The position numbers were made by a program, and so were the translations under genes. Source: a bacterium (GTDB taxonomy: Bacteria; Patescibacteriota; Microgenomatia; Levybacterales; UBA12049). Taken from it: a stretch of 43,384 bases of DNA. This document shows positions 32,882-40,655 of the stretch, piece after piece (the stretch's first letter is position 1; every line of letters begins with the position of its first letter). Location: NCBI GenBank assembly GCA_021780675.1, contig JAJXYH010000020.1:1-43384 (forward strand), written 5' to 3'. The notes under the pieces are model-generated. The model saw nothing but the letters and a program-made list of their open reading frames with translations, made no database searches and had not been told where the DNA came from.

Positions 32882-34645
32882 TCAGGGAGTTAGATTAATC
32901 TGCTGATTATTAATAATCCATTGATAAATTTGAATTAACTGAGAATTTTGAGGCTGTATTTTTATGGCTTTTGATATCTCCTTTAACGCCCTGTTCTTAT
33001 TTCCTAATTTATAAAGAGTGATTGAATGCATTAGCAAAAGTTTAGGATTATTAGGGAATTTATTCAAAGATACTTCTAAAAATTTATCCGTTTTTAATAA
33101 GTTAAAGTTCTCTTTAAATAATCTAAGTTCTGCTAAATTAATATAAGAATTGGGATCACCCCCTGTGTTAATTGCTTTTTGATAATAATTATCTGCTAAT
33201 TTATATAATGATTGGCTATTATTTTTAGCTCCTTCCTGCTCATATAAAAATCCTAAATTATGCCATGCCATATTATTACCAGGATCAATTTGAATTGCTT
33301 TTTCAAAATGAATTTTTGCTTCATTTAAATTACCTCTACTTTGAAATTGTAATCCCAAGCTATTTTGCAGTACAAAATTATCAGGTTGAAAAGCCAAATC
33401 ATGACTTGCAAGCGCATATTCGTTTCTGTAATCAAATGTTCTTAAAAATGACCTCAGAGAAAGCGCTAATAAAATAAAAACGGTAGCTAATAATAAAATC
33501 TGAAAATATTTTTTCTTAAACCTTATCTTTTCAAAAATAATCAATATTATCCCAACTAATCCAATCATTGGAAAATAAAACCAGCGATCAGCTACGGTTG
33601 CATCCAAAGGTTGAATTTGTAAATGCAACAGTAAGCCCAGGATTAACCAAACTGAAAAAAATGTAAGTTTTTTTCTAATTTCTATAGTTTTAAAAATTAA
33701 AAATAATGATGCAATAAATAAAGCAACGCTTAAGCAAATTATAAGTGGAAAATAAAAGGTATAAAAAGTTATTGAACCTACTACCCAGTTTTGAACAGCG
33801 ATTAAGTCTTTTGGAAAGAAAAAAGTCTTAAAGTAAAATTCCAGAATTGCCGGAATTTGCAAAAGTCTTTGATCAAGTTTGAGCCTTGTAATTGTTGCAA
33901 AAGGATTGACTGTTAAACTAATCCCGGCAATGAAATATTTGAGAAATAAATAAAATATACCGGTGAAAAACGATATTACAATAGATAATCTCAAATATTT
34001 TTTCTCGTATAAATATTGATACAATAGTAACACCGCAAAAAATAAAACTCCTGTTTCTTTAGAAAGTATGGACATAAAAAGCAAAATAAAAGTACTTAAC
34101 AAATTGAAACGGTTAAATGGCTTATGAATAAAAATTAATAATGCCAAAAGTCCGAAAAACATAAATAAGACATCTTGCAAGCTAGATATATAAAGTACTG
34201 CTTCACTATTTAACGGGTGAACAAGAAATAACATAGAAGCAAAAAATGACAAGTTTTTAGAAAACCACTTACATAATAATTTATATAACAGCCAGGCGTT
34301 AAGGATAAAAAGAATTAATTGTACTAAGTGAAACGGAAATGCTATTGGACCAAAAGTACTATAAATAATAGTATAAACTAAAGTCATTACAGGTTTGTAA
34401 TAATTTCCGCGAAGCGTAGACGCACCATCGCTAAAAGTGCTTCCTGTAAAAAGCGTTGGAATATTAGAGATTGAATGGACAGCGGAATTTCCTAATATTT
34501 GATTAACATCATCTAACACAAAACCGTTTAAAAAACTATTTGCATATACTAAAAACCCAATTATAAAAAGAGTTAATAACGCATTTTTTTTAAACTTTTC
34601 TAAAAACAGAAGAATCTTTGTATTAACTTTTTGGATTAAATCCAT
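32882..34645 (-). CDS. TMTC-like membrane glycosyltransferase-family protein with TPRs
   Basis: 587 residues. Ten or so membrane helices (about 22-420) are followed by TPR repeats (about 430-587; LGLQFQSRGNLNEAKIHFEK, then AWHNLGFLYEQEGAKN). An Asp-Asp pair in the first outer loop (D45-D46, NGFVLDDVNQILGN) matches the catalytic-type motif of GT-C enzymes such as TMTC/PMT mannosyltransferases, which use lipid-linked sugars. It may glycosylate surface proteins; the donor is unknown. It follows hypC by 5 nt on the same strand although the functions seem unrelated. Confidence 0.8.
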   Translation of the reverse strand: MDLIQKVNTKILLFLEKFKKNALLTLFIIGFLVYANSFLNGFVLDDVNQILGNSAVHSISNIPTLFTGSTFSDGASTLRGNYYKPVMTLVYTIIYSTFGPIAFPFHLVQLILFILNAWLLYKLLCKWFSKNLSFFASMLFLVHPLNSEAVLYISSLQDVLFMFFGLLALLIFIHKPFNRFNLLSTFILLFMSILSKETGVLFFAVLLLYQYLYEKKYLRLSIVISFFTGIFYLFLKYFIAGISLTVNPFATITRLKLDQRLLQIPAILEFYFKTFFFPKDLIAVQNWVVGSITFYTFYFPLIICLSVALFIASLFLIFKTIEIRKKLTFFSVWLILGLLLHLQIQPLDATVADRWFYFPMIGLVGIILIIFEKIRFKKKYFQILLLATVFILLALSLRSFLRTFDYRNEYALASHDLAFQPDNFVLQNSLGLQFQSRGNLNEAKIHFEKAIQIDPGNNMAWHNLGFLYEQEGAKNNSQSLYKLADNYYQKAINTGGDPNSYINLAELRLFKENFNLLKTDKFLEVSLNKFPNNPKLLLMHSITLYKLGNKNRALKEISKAIKIQPQNSQLIQIYQWIINNQQINLTP

Positions 34646-34650
34646 ATTAT

Positions 34651-34851
34651 TTAAACCCAGGCTTTGGCAGCTTGCTTTGCCTTTGAAGATGAGATTAACT
34701 CGACAATTATTCCCATTTGTACTAATACAGAGTCTCCAATTTTAGGCTTAATATCGGCAATAAAGGCTTGTCTTGCCTCCCCACCGGGATATTTTACAAT
34801 TGCTCTGCGGTCATTGATTTCAATGACCTTACCTGGCGCTGCTATACACAT
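34651..34851 (-). CDS. hypC: Hydrogenase maturation chaperone HypC/HybG
   Basis: 66 residues, near the family's 75-90. The diagnostic start MCIAAPGKVIEI has Cys2, which holds the iron cofactor during transfer from HypD, and GDSVLVQMGIIVELIS matches the HypC beta barrel. It delivers Fe(CN)2CO to the hydrogenase large subunit encoded on the opposite strand. TAAAAT ends 6 nt before the ATG at 34851, and the promoter region is shared with the small-subunit gene. Other hyp genes are not in the window. Confidence 0.95.
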   Translation of the reverse strand: MCIAAPGKVIEINDRRAIVKYPGGEARQAFIADIKPKIGDSVLVQMGIIVELISSSKAKQAAKAWV

Positions 34852-34903
34852 AAATCTATTTTACCATTTTTTTTATCATAATTTTTTGTTATGATTAATT
34901 AAT

Positions 34904-35407
34904 ATGGATTCCGTTAATAATACTCCAAAAAAGAAATTAGCAATAGGATGGTTTTCTTTTACATGCTGTGAAGATTCTACCATTCTTCTAACTGAACTTC
35001 TAAATCAAAACTTAGATGCATGGAAAAAATTAGTAGACTTTAAATACATCAGACAATTAAAAACGAAAAATGACATGTCAAATCTTGATGTTGCGTTTAT
35101 CGAAGGTGCTGCTTCTTCTAAGAAGCAGGAGAATGAAATGCAAAGTATAAGAGCTAACGCAAAATATGTTATTGCAATTGGTTCTTGTGCTGTAACTGGA
35201 CTTCCGTCTGCAACCAGAAACCAGTTTGTAGACATAGAATTAAACGAAAAAATCCAATGGTACATAAAAACCTTTAGCTACGGACAAAAGGTTAAAAAAC
35301 TTGATGAAGTTGTTAAAGTAGATGATTATGTAGCAGGATGCCCAATGAACGTAGATTTATTTAAACAAACCCTGGACAAATACCTTAAGGTTTTTGGAAT
35401 AATCTAA
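34904..35407 (+). CDS. NiFe hydrogenase small subunit with tandem-Cys cluster site
   Basis: 167 residues, the size of the single-cluster small subunits of cytosolic (group 3) hydrogenases. Four Cys can hold the proximal [4Fe-4S] cluster: C21 and C22 (GWFSFTCCEDS), C95 (IGSCAVTG) and C146 (AGCPM). Group 3 subunits usually have C-x-x-C at the first site; a tandem CC is the hallmark of NuoB in complex I. No signal peptide is present, so the protein is cytosolic. TATGAT ends 8 nt before the ATG. The large subunit follows after 51 nt. No diaphorase subunits are adjacent. Confidence 0.85.
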   Translation: MDSVNNTPKKKLAIGWFSFTCCEDSTILLTELLNQNLDAWKKLVDFKYIRQLKTKNDMSNLDVAFIEGAASSKKQENEMQSIRANAKYVIAIGSCAVTGLPSATRNQFVDIELNEKIQWYIKTFSYGQKVKKLDEVVKVDDYVAGCPMNVDLFKQTLDKYLKVFGII

Positions 35408-35458
35408 TCCCGCAGGACTGGGTTGCACATTGTTTTAAAAATTAATAAAGGAGTTTAT

Positions 35459-36760
35459 ATGCATAGCGGAGATATTACAATTGAAAGCGTTACTAAGATA
35501 GAAGGTTCTGCAGGACTTAAGGTTACTATTGCCGAGGATAAAGTCACGGATTTAAAGTTTATTATCCAGGACTATAAAAGATTTTATACCCATGCCGTAC
35601 AAGGAAAGCCAATAATTTCCGTACCTTCATTTTTATCTAGAATTTGCGGAACCTGTTCTGTTGCACACCTTTTTGCAGCAATCATAGCCATAGAAAATTC
35701 ACAAGGGATTAAGGTTAGCGAACAAACCAAAACTTTAAGACGGCTTGCTTATGACGGACTGATGATAAGAGACCATGCATTACATTTATATTTCTTTACT
35801 CTTCCCGATCTTTTGGGTGTTGACTCGATTTTAGACATACCCGACGATGACCAGAACCCCGGACACGTACTTTTACACGACTCTTTTGACATAAAACAAG
35901 TAGGAACAGATATCACTAATATTATAATCGGTGCTGCGATACATGCTCCTTTTCCAACCCCGGGAGGATTCTTAAAACTTCCCGACCAAAGTAAATTTCC
36001 CGAGCTCATCCAAAGACTTGAAGAAATAAGGCCTAAGGTCTTAAGAGGAATAAAAACATTTTTTGAATGGAAAGAAAGTTTAATAAGAAACTCCGACTTT
36101 TTAGCACTTAGAAATGAAGAAAGGTTTGATTTTCTTGAAGGAAGCCTTATTAATTCCAACGGCAAAAAAGTTAATTCTTCTCAATTTCTAAGTTTCATGA
36201 AAGAAGTTGTAGTTCCCTATTCCGAATCAAACAGTTATCTTTTTTCAGATACGAATGAAGATTATTTAGTGGGCGCTTTATCAAGAGTTAATTTTAATAA
36301 AGATAAATTAAACGAAAGGACAAAAAAAGACTTAGGGGAAATTTTAAATATCTTCCCCTCACACAATTTGTACCATAATAACCTTGCCCAAGCGATAGAA
36401 ATATTACAATGCGTTGATGAAGCAATCGAAATATTAAAAAAGATTCAAGTAATGCCCGAGCCTCCGATAAGAAAACCGGCAGTTGCAGGAGTTGGAATTG
36501 GGGTTGTAGAAGCACCACGTGGCACACTTTATCATATGGCAAAAGTAAATGATAAAGGCATGATTGAAGACTACGACGTGATAGTCCCAACTTCTCAAAA
36601 CCAAATAACAATTGAAAACGATTTAAAAAAATACTTTAATGAAAATATCGCAAAAGAAGAAGACGAATTAAAATTCTCGGCGGAAAAAATTATTAGAGCT
36701 TACGATCCGTGCATGTCCTGTGCCACTAATTTTCTTAAAATGGAAGTAATCCGCAAATAG
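35459..36760 (+). CDS. NiFe hydrogenase large (catalytic) subunit
   Basis: 433 residues from the ATG at 35459, which has AAAGGAG 6 nt upstream; the longer frame from 35423 lacks a ribosome site. The four Ni ligands are present: C63 and C66 (RICGTCSVAH) and C418 and C421 (DPCMSCATN). Two changes are visible. The N-terminal RIEGH block reads TKIEGSAG, and the residue at the protease site is Asn (N424), where His or Arg is usual; nine residues would follow the cleavage. It fits a cytosolic group 3-like enzyme making or using H2 with ferredoxin or NAD(P)H. The 3-prime end overlaps an antisense protease gene by 61 bp. Confidence 0.9.
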   Translation: MHSGDITIESVTKIEGSAGLKVTIAEDKVTDLKFIIQDYKRFYTHAVQGKPIISVPSFLSRICGTCSVAHLFAAIIAIENSQGIKVSEQTKTLRRLAYDGLMIRDHALHLYFFTLPDLLGVDSILDIPDDDQNPGHVLLHDSFDIKQVGTDITNIIIGAAIHAPFPTPGGFLKLPDQSKFPELIQRLEEIRPKVLRGIKTFFEWKESLIRNSDFLALRNEERFDFLEGSLINSNGKKVNSSQFLSFMKEVVVPYSESNSYLFSDTNEDYLVGALSRVNFNKDKLNERTKKDLGEILNIFPSHNLYHNNLAQAIEILQCVDEAIEILKKIQVMPEPPIRKPAVAGVGIGVVEAPRGTLYHMAKVNDKGMIEDYDVIVPTSQNQITIENDLKKYFNENIAKEEDELKFSAEKIIRAYDPCMSCATNFLKMEVIRK

Positions 36761-37101
36761 TCTAATTTTCCGCTCATCGGAATTCCTAATATCGTAAATG
36801 AACTTATCTTTCTAAGTTTCCGAAGATATTTTAGCTGGAATCCCAAATCATAATCGTGTGCCGTTAGGCTCTTGGTTAAAATCAATTTATCAAGATCATT
36901 TTCTTTAATTTCTGTAACTTCATCTAAACCCATAACGGTGTCTAGAATAATCAAATTTTTAGATTCCGATATTGGAAGATCTTGGTTTACATCAATTCTT
37001 ATAAAATTAATGTCTTTAATTTTTGTCTTTAACTTATTGGCTGTTTTAATTGCACGGTTATCAATGTTTAAATCTTCATTTCCAAAAACATATACATTCA
37101 T
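36700..37101 (-). CDS. Hydrogenase maturation protease (HycI/HyaD-like)
   Basis: 133 residues from the ATG at 37101 (TAAAAT ends 6 nt before it; a GTG just upstream is less likely). The family pattern is visible: an N-terminal FGNEDLNIDNRAIKTAN (G-N-x-x-x-x-D), LIILDTVMGLDEV for the metal Asp, LTAHDYDLGFQLKYL for the metal His, and FTILGIPM. The enzyme trims the C-terminus of the large subunit after nickel insertion. It is encoded opposite the large subunit and its last 20 codons lie antisense to the Ni-ligand codons of its own substrate. The sequence is divergent, hence a moderate score. Confidence 0.75.
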   Translation of the reverse strand: MNVYVFGNEDLNIDNRAIKTANKLKTKIKDINFIRIDVNQDLPISESKNLIILDTVMGLDEVTEIKENDLDKLILTKSLTAHDYDLGFQLKYLRKLRKISSFTILGIPMSGKLDYLRITSILRKLVAQDMHGS

Positions 37102-37144
37102 CACTTTATTTTAACACATGATTTTTGATATTATTGTTTAACTT

Positions 37145-37852
37145 ATGGATAAAGCATTGCAATTTGAATCAAGGTTTTCCCTTCCCCCAAACTCGCTTGG
37201 ATACTGCGGTAAAAAAACCGCTGCTTACAAATTTAAGAAGTGTATTCTAAATGGTAAGTGCGATGGCGTAAAGAGTGAAATAAACAAGTTCATTGTACTT
37301 AATCCATATCTTGAATTACTAAAGATTGTTACAAGTAAACAAAAATTTTCATATGAACTTATAGAAAGCTATTGGATCGGCAACAGTTTATTAAAAAAGG
37401 CAAAGCCAAAAGATTTTTTGCTTCTTCTTAAATTTTTTAAAAAGCAGGGGGTTCCGGATTTCTTTATTGAAGAATTAAAAGAAAAATTACCGAAAAAATT
37501 TATTCCAAGCCATTTATTCCAGGTCTTACACGTTGGTGTTGGTAGAGCTAGTGGTTCAGTTCCTTTTAATATTAAAACAATCAATAATTGTATGATCCGT
37601 TGGGGGAAAGTTCAAAAAATATCAAAAAACCATGCAGCTATTAACTTAAATTCACTTAAGGTTGTCGGTAAGGGTAAATATAAATTGGTGAAAATAAAAG
37701 AAAATGTGCCGTTTGACAATCAGATTATTAAAAATCTAAAAATCTCAGATAATGTTGCAGTACATTGGAATATGGTTATCAAAAAACTAACAAAATCCGA
37801 AGAGGAAAAAATAAATTATTGGACAAAAGAAGTTCTAAAACTTAGCTTCTAA
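37145..37852 (+). CDS. DUF6390-like protein beside the hydrogenase genes
   Basis: 235 residues. The start FESRFSLPPNSLGYCGKKTA, the middle ESYWIGNSLLKKAKPKDF, and the HLFQVLHVGVGRASGSVPFN segment followed by NCMIRWGKV match what I recall as DUF6390, a family of unknown function found near hydrogenase genes. The name is from memory. There is no membrane segment. It is divergent from the maturation protease, sharing its 43-bp promoter region (TATTAT 10 nt before the ATG). A role in hydrogenase maturation is suggested by context only. Confidence 0.65.
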   Translation: MDKALQFESRFSLPPNSLGYCGKKTAAYKFKKCILNGKCDGVKSEINKFIVLNPYLELLKIVTSKQKFSYELIESYWIGNSLLKKAKPKDFLLLLKFFKKQGVPDFFIEELKEKLPKKFIPSHLFQVLHVGVGRASGSVPFNIKTINNCMIRWGKVQKISKNHAAINLNSLKVVGKGKYKLVKIKENVPFDNQIIKNLKISDNVAVHWNMVIKKLTKSEEEKINYWTKEVLKLSF

Positions 37853-38031
37853 TCCATAGCCTCAAATAATCCAACCTTTTGGTAACACTTGCTGGCAGCA
37901 TTGCTTCTACAATAAAATCCAAAACTATTATAAATTAATTATTTTATATAAAATTTTTATTAAGTTTATCAGATAATTAACTTTCCTTAAAAAAGTTTTG
38001 CAAACATACAACTTATATTCTGTAAAAATAC

Positions 38032-38060
38032 TTGACAACATATTAGAATATGCTAATATG
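38032..38060 (+). promoter_or_regulatory. Promoter and operator of the arsR-like operon
   Basis: TTGACA (38032-38037), 16-nt spacer, TAATAT (38054-38059), then 6 nt to the ATG. An inverted repeat CATATTAG (38039-38046) / CTAATATG (38053-38060) with a 6-nt spacer covers the spacer and the -10, a typical ArsR-type repressor site. Confidence 0.75.
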
Positions 38061-38065
38061 TATAT

Positions 38066-38332
38066 ATGCAATCTAAGGTACTTTCGTCATTTTCCAATAA
38101 AACTAGACTTAAACTGCTAATGTGCTTAGCGGGTCATGAAAAAAATGTTACTCAACTGATTGATAACTGCGGTCTTTCCCAATCTGCAGTTTCCCAACAT
38201 TTGGAAAAATTAAGATCTTCGGACTTGGTAAAAACCAGAAGACAAGGCAAAGAAATTTACTATAGCCTGATGTATCCAAAAACCGTAAAAATAAGCAAAG
38301 ATCTGCTTGATTTTCTTGAGGAGGTTAACTAA
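38066..38332 (+). CDS. ArsR-family transcriptional repressor
   Basis: 88 residues. The winged helix is clear: FSNKTRLKLLMCLAGHEKNV, CGLSQSAVSQHLEKLRSSDL (recognition helix), TRRQGKEIYYSLMYPKTVKI (wing). Two Cys are present (C20 region and C36 region); the second lies before the recognition helix, so a thiol or metal sensor is possible but the classic CxC metal site is absent. It represses its own operon through the overlapping palindrome. The start codon follows the -10 by 6 nt. The next gene starts directly after its stop, with GAGG upstream. Confidence 0.9.
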   Translation: MQSKVLSSFSNKTRLKLLMCLAGHEKNVTQLIDNCGLSQSAVSQHLEKLRSSDLVKTRRQGKEIYYSLMYPKTVKISKDLLDFLEEVN

Positions 38333-38953
38333 ATGAATTTTGCATATTTCAGAAAAAGCTCATATTCTTTGGACAAAACTATTAAAAATACGGAAAAGTT
38401 CTTACAAAAAGACTGGAAAAAATTAGGCGAAGCAAATTTACCAGACGGGCAAGGAAAAATGATATTAATTTGTAAACCTGAATGGGTAGCCAAAGTAATA
38501 AAAGAAAATTACCTACTGCTTGGTTTTTTACCCTGCTCGATAACAATATTTAAAAAGGGCAATGATGTACTTATCGGAACGGGTCAACCTGACGTAATGA
38601 AAGCATTATCCCAAACCAAAGATATGATTGATTTGGCGACTAAAGCAGAAATTCAAATTAAAGAATTAATTCATAAAGCAGCAGGAGTTGATGAGCTAAA
38701 GCCATCAATCGTGAAGCTTTACTCCACTATGACATGCCCTTACTGCAAAATGGAAAAATCATGGCTTGAGCAAAATAAAATAAAACATGATGTTGTATAT
38801 GTTGATTTAAACCCGGAAGAGGCCCAAAAAATGGTTGATAAAACAGGCCAAATGGGAGTTCCGGTTACCGAAATTCAATATGATGAAGGGGAAGCTGAAT
38901 TTATCGTAGGATTTGATAAACCAAGACTTGAACAATTATTAAATCTTGGATAA
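38333..38953 (+). CDS. DUF302 domain fused to glutaredoxin
   Basis: 206 residues. Residues about 1-115 match DUF302 (LPDGQGKMILICKPEWVAKV, then FLPCSITIFKKGNDVLIGTG with the conserved Pro-Cys and a late Met-Lys region), a small alpha/beta domain of unknown role often found with metal or sulfur genes. Residues about 126-206 are a glutaredoxin/NrdH-like thioredoxin fold with a CPYC active site (C135-C138) and the cis-Pro GVPVTE. The fusion implies that DUF302 handles a thiol or metal that the redox domain reduces. It is the second gene of the ArsR operon. Confidence 0.85.
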   Translation: MNFAYFRKSSYSLDKTIKNTEKFLQKDWKKLGEANLPDGQGKMILICKPEWVAKVIKENYLLLGFLPCSITIFKKGNDVLIGTGQPDVMKALSQTKDMIDLATKAEIQIKELIHKAAGVDELKPSIVKLYSTMTCPYCKMEKSWLEQNKIKHDVVYVDLNPEEAQKMVDKTGQMGVPVTEIQYDEGEAEFIVGFDKPRLEQLLNLG

Positions 38954-38962
38954 ATATAAATT

Positions 38963-39166
38963 ATGACATGCCCAATTCCAAATGAAAATAAAACAGACAG
39001 AATAATTAGACTTATTACCGCTTTCACATTTTTTATTGTTTCCTTTTTTCTTCTGCATGGATTAACAAAAGATTTACTGATAATTATTTCTTTGATACTC
39101 ATGTTTACGGGATTATCCGGATTTTGCCCAATATATAAAATATTCAAATTTAAAACCAATACATAA
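38963..39166 (+). CDS. DUF2892-like membrane protein
   Basis: 67 residues with two membrane helices (about 18-34 and 38-54) and a Cys at each end (TCPIPNENKTDRIIRLITAF, LSGFCPIYKIF). The N-terminal N-x-x-x-DR-I-I-R pattern and the G-F-C-P-I-Y motif match DUF2892 (YgaP-type) proteins, which often accompany sulfur-transfer or redox domains. It is the third gene of the operon, 9 nt after the fusion gene. Confidence 0.8.
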   Translation: MTCPIPNENKTDRIIRLITAFTFFIVSFFLLHGLTKDLLIIISLILMFTGLSGFCPIYKIFKFKTNT

Positions 39167-39167
39167 C

Positions 39168-40628
39168 ATGCAGCAAGTTTTTAAATCGCTAATCAAAGTT
39201 TATGAAAAACCATACTCTTGGATAGTTACCATATCAGCAACAATCAGCGTTTTATTTATTTATTACTTTATTTTTCTACAAACTACCACCATAAGCAGAT
39301 TTTTTGAAACAAATATTGGAATTTATGTATGGTTAGAAGTTATATTAAGTTTTGCAAACGCGCTATTAATCGGAATTTCGTTGTCAATGTTTTTAGCAGT
39401 GTGGGAAATAAAACAAAAATCCAAAAATGCAACCTTGTTAACAGCAGGTTCGTTCCTTTTTTCCGCAGTTGTTACGGGCTGTCCTGTGTGTGGAGCATTC
39501 TTATTGCCTCTTTTTGGCATCTCTGCTTCTTTAGCAGCAATGCCTTTCGGGGGGATAGAAGTTAAGCTACTGACAGTTGTTCTACTTATATATGCAATTT
39601 ATGAATATTCAAAAACTTTAATGGGTACCTGTCCGGTAATAAAAAACAAAATTATTGAATATAAAAATGGCAAACTAAATTTTCATATCAATAAACTAAT
39701 CTTAAACCAGCAAAAACCGATTTTTATCCTTATTATAAGTGTCATTTTCATCTACTCATTGCCTTATCTTCCCAAACAATGGAGAATTAATTTTCAAAAA
39801 AGCGGAGTGTCTGCAACGATCATGCCTTTATCATCAACGGAAATAAATGAACAAACAATTAATGAGCAGATTAATCCTAAACAGGGTTATGAAATAAACG
39901 CCAGCTATGGAAATCTGGGACCGGAACTGATCAAATTAGGAGCCATTAATTTTGATAAATTCGCTCAAGTATTTAGTAAATACAATACTTCTCTAACTCA
40001 GGATGAAATTAATATTTTAACTAAAGGGTCTAATGAAAAAATTAAAATGACACAAGATAACGCACATTTTATTCTAGATCTGTTTTGGGCAGTCGGCTTA
40101 TCAAATAACTCTAAATTCTTAACGCAGGGTCAAATTACGCAATACGGTAAAGGACAAATTGGTAATTTTGCATCAACAGGAGGATGGACAATTGGCAATA
40201 ATGACGCCGTGCAATATTTTGCTAAAGCAAATCTTATTTCACTAACTGCTTCGCAAGAAGCCGTATTAGATAGTGTTGCTCCGAATATTTACAGACCGTG
40301 CTGTGGAAATTCTACGGCTTTCCCGGATTGCAACCATGGTATGGCACTGCTTGGAATTCTCGAATTAATGGCTGCAAATAATGCAACTGCAGACGATATG
40401 TATAAGGCTGCAAAATATTTTAATGCATATTGGTTTCCTTCGGAGTATTATCAAATAGCCGCATATTTTAAAAAGAATGAGGAAAAGGACTATAAAGACA
40501 TTGATCCTAAAATTCTTTTAAGCAAAGATTATTCTTCTGTATTCGGATTCCAGAATATCCAGCAGTGGCTAAAAAACAATAATGTAAATCTCAATCCCCC
40601 TGAGGATAAAGTAGGTTGCAGCGTTTAA
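39168..40628 (+). CDS. Cys-rich membrane protein with a CC-C-H outer domain
   Basis: 486 residues, last gene of the ArsR operon, starting 1 nt after the DUF2892 stop. Six hydrophobic segments (about 15-35, 52-78, 88-110, 112-125, 128-145, 180-200) include a membrane-embedded GCPVCG (about 104-109) and MGTCP. The part after 205 is soluble and ends in a compact domain with YRPCCGNSTAFPDCNHGMAL (C378, C379, C388, H390) and a final GCSV. The Cys/His set suggests a metal or thiol site. No family name is recognised; a copper, arsenic or other thiophilic-metal role is inferred from the context. Confidence 0.7.
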   Translation: MQQVFKSLIKVYEKPYSWIVTISATISVLFIYYFIFLQTTTISRFFETNIGIYVWLEVILSFANALLIGISLSMFLAVWEIKQKSKNATLLTAGSFLFSAVVTGCPVCGAFLLPLFGISASLAAMPFGGIEVKLLTVVLLIYAIYEYSKTLMGTCPVIKNKIIEYKNGKLNFHINKLILNQQKPIFILIISVIFIYSLPYLPKQWRINFQKSGVSATIMPLSSTEINEQTINEQINPKQGYEINASYGNLGPELIKLGAINFDKFAQVFSKYNTSLTQDEINILTKGSNEKIKMTQDNAHFILDLFWAVGLSNNSKFLTQGQITQYGKGQIGNFASTGGWTIGNNDAVQYFAKANLISLTASQEAVLDSVAPNIYRPCCGNSTAFPDCNHGMALLGILELMAANNATADDMYKAAKYFNAYWFPSEYYQIAAYFKKNEEKDYKDIDPKILLSKDYSSVFGFQNIQQWLKNNNVNLNPPEDKVGCSV

Positions 40629-40655
40629 ATTTTAGATTTTAAAAATAGAGTTGAA

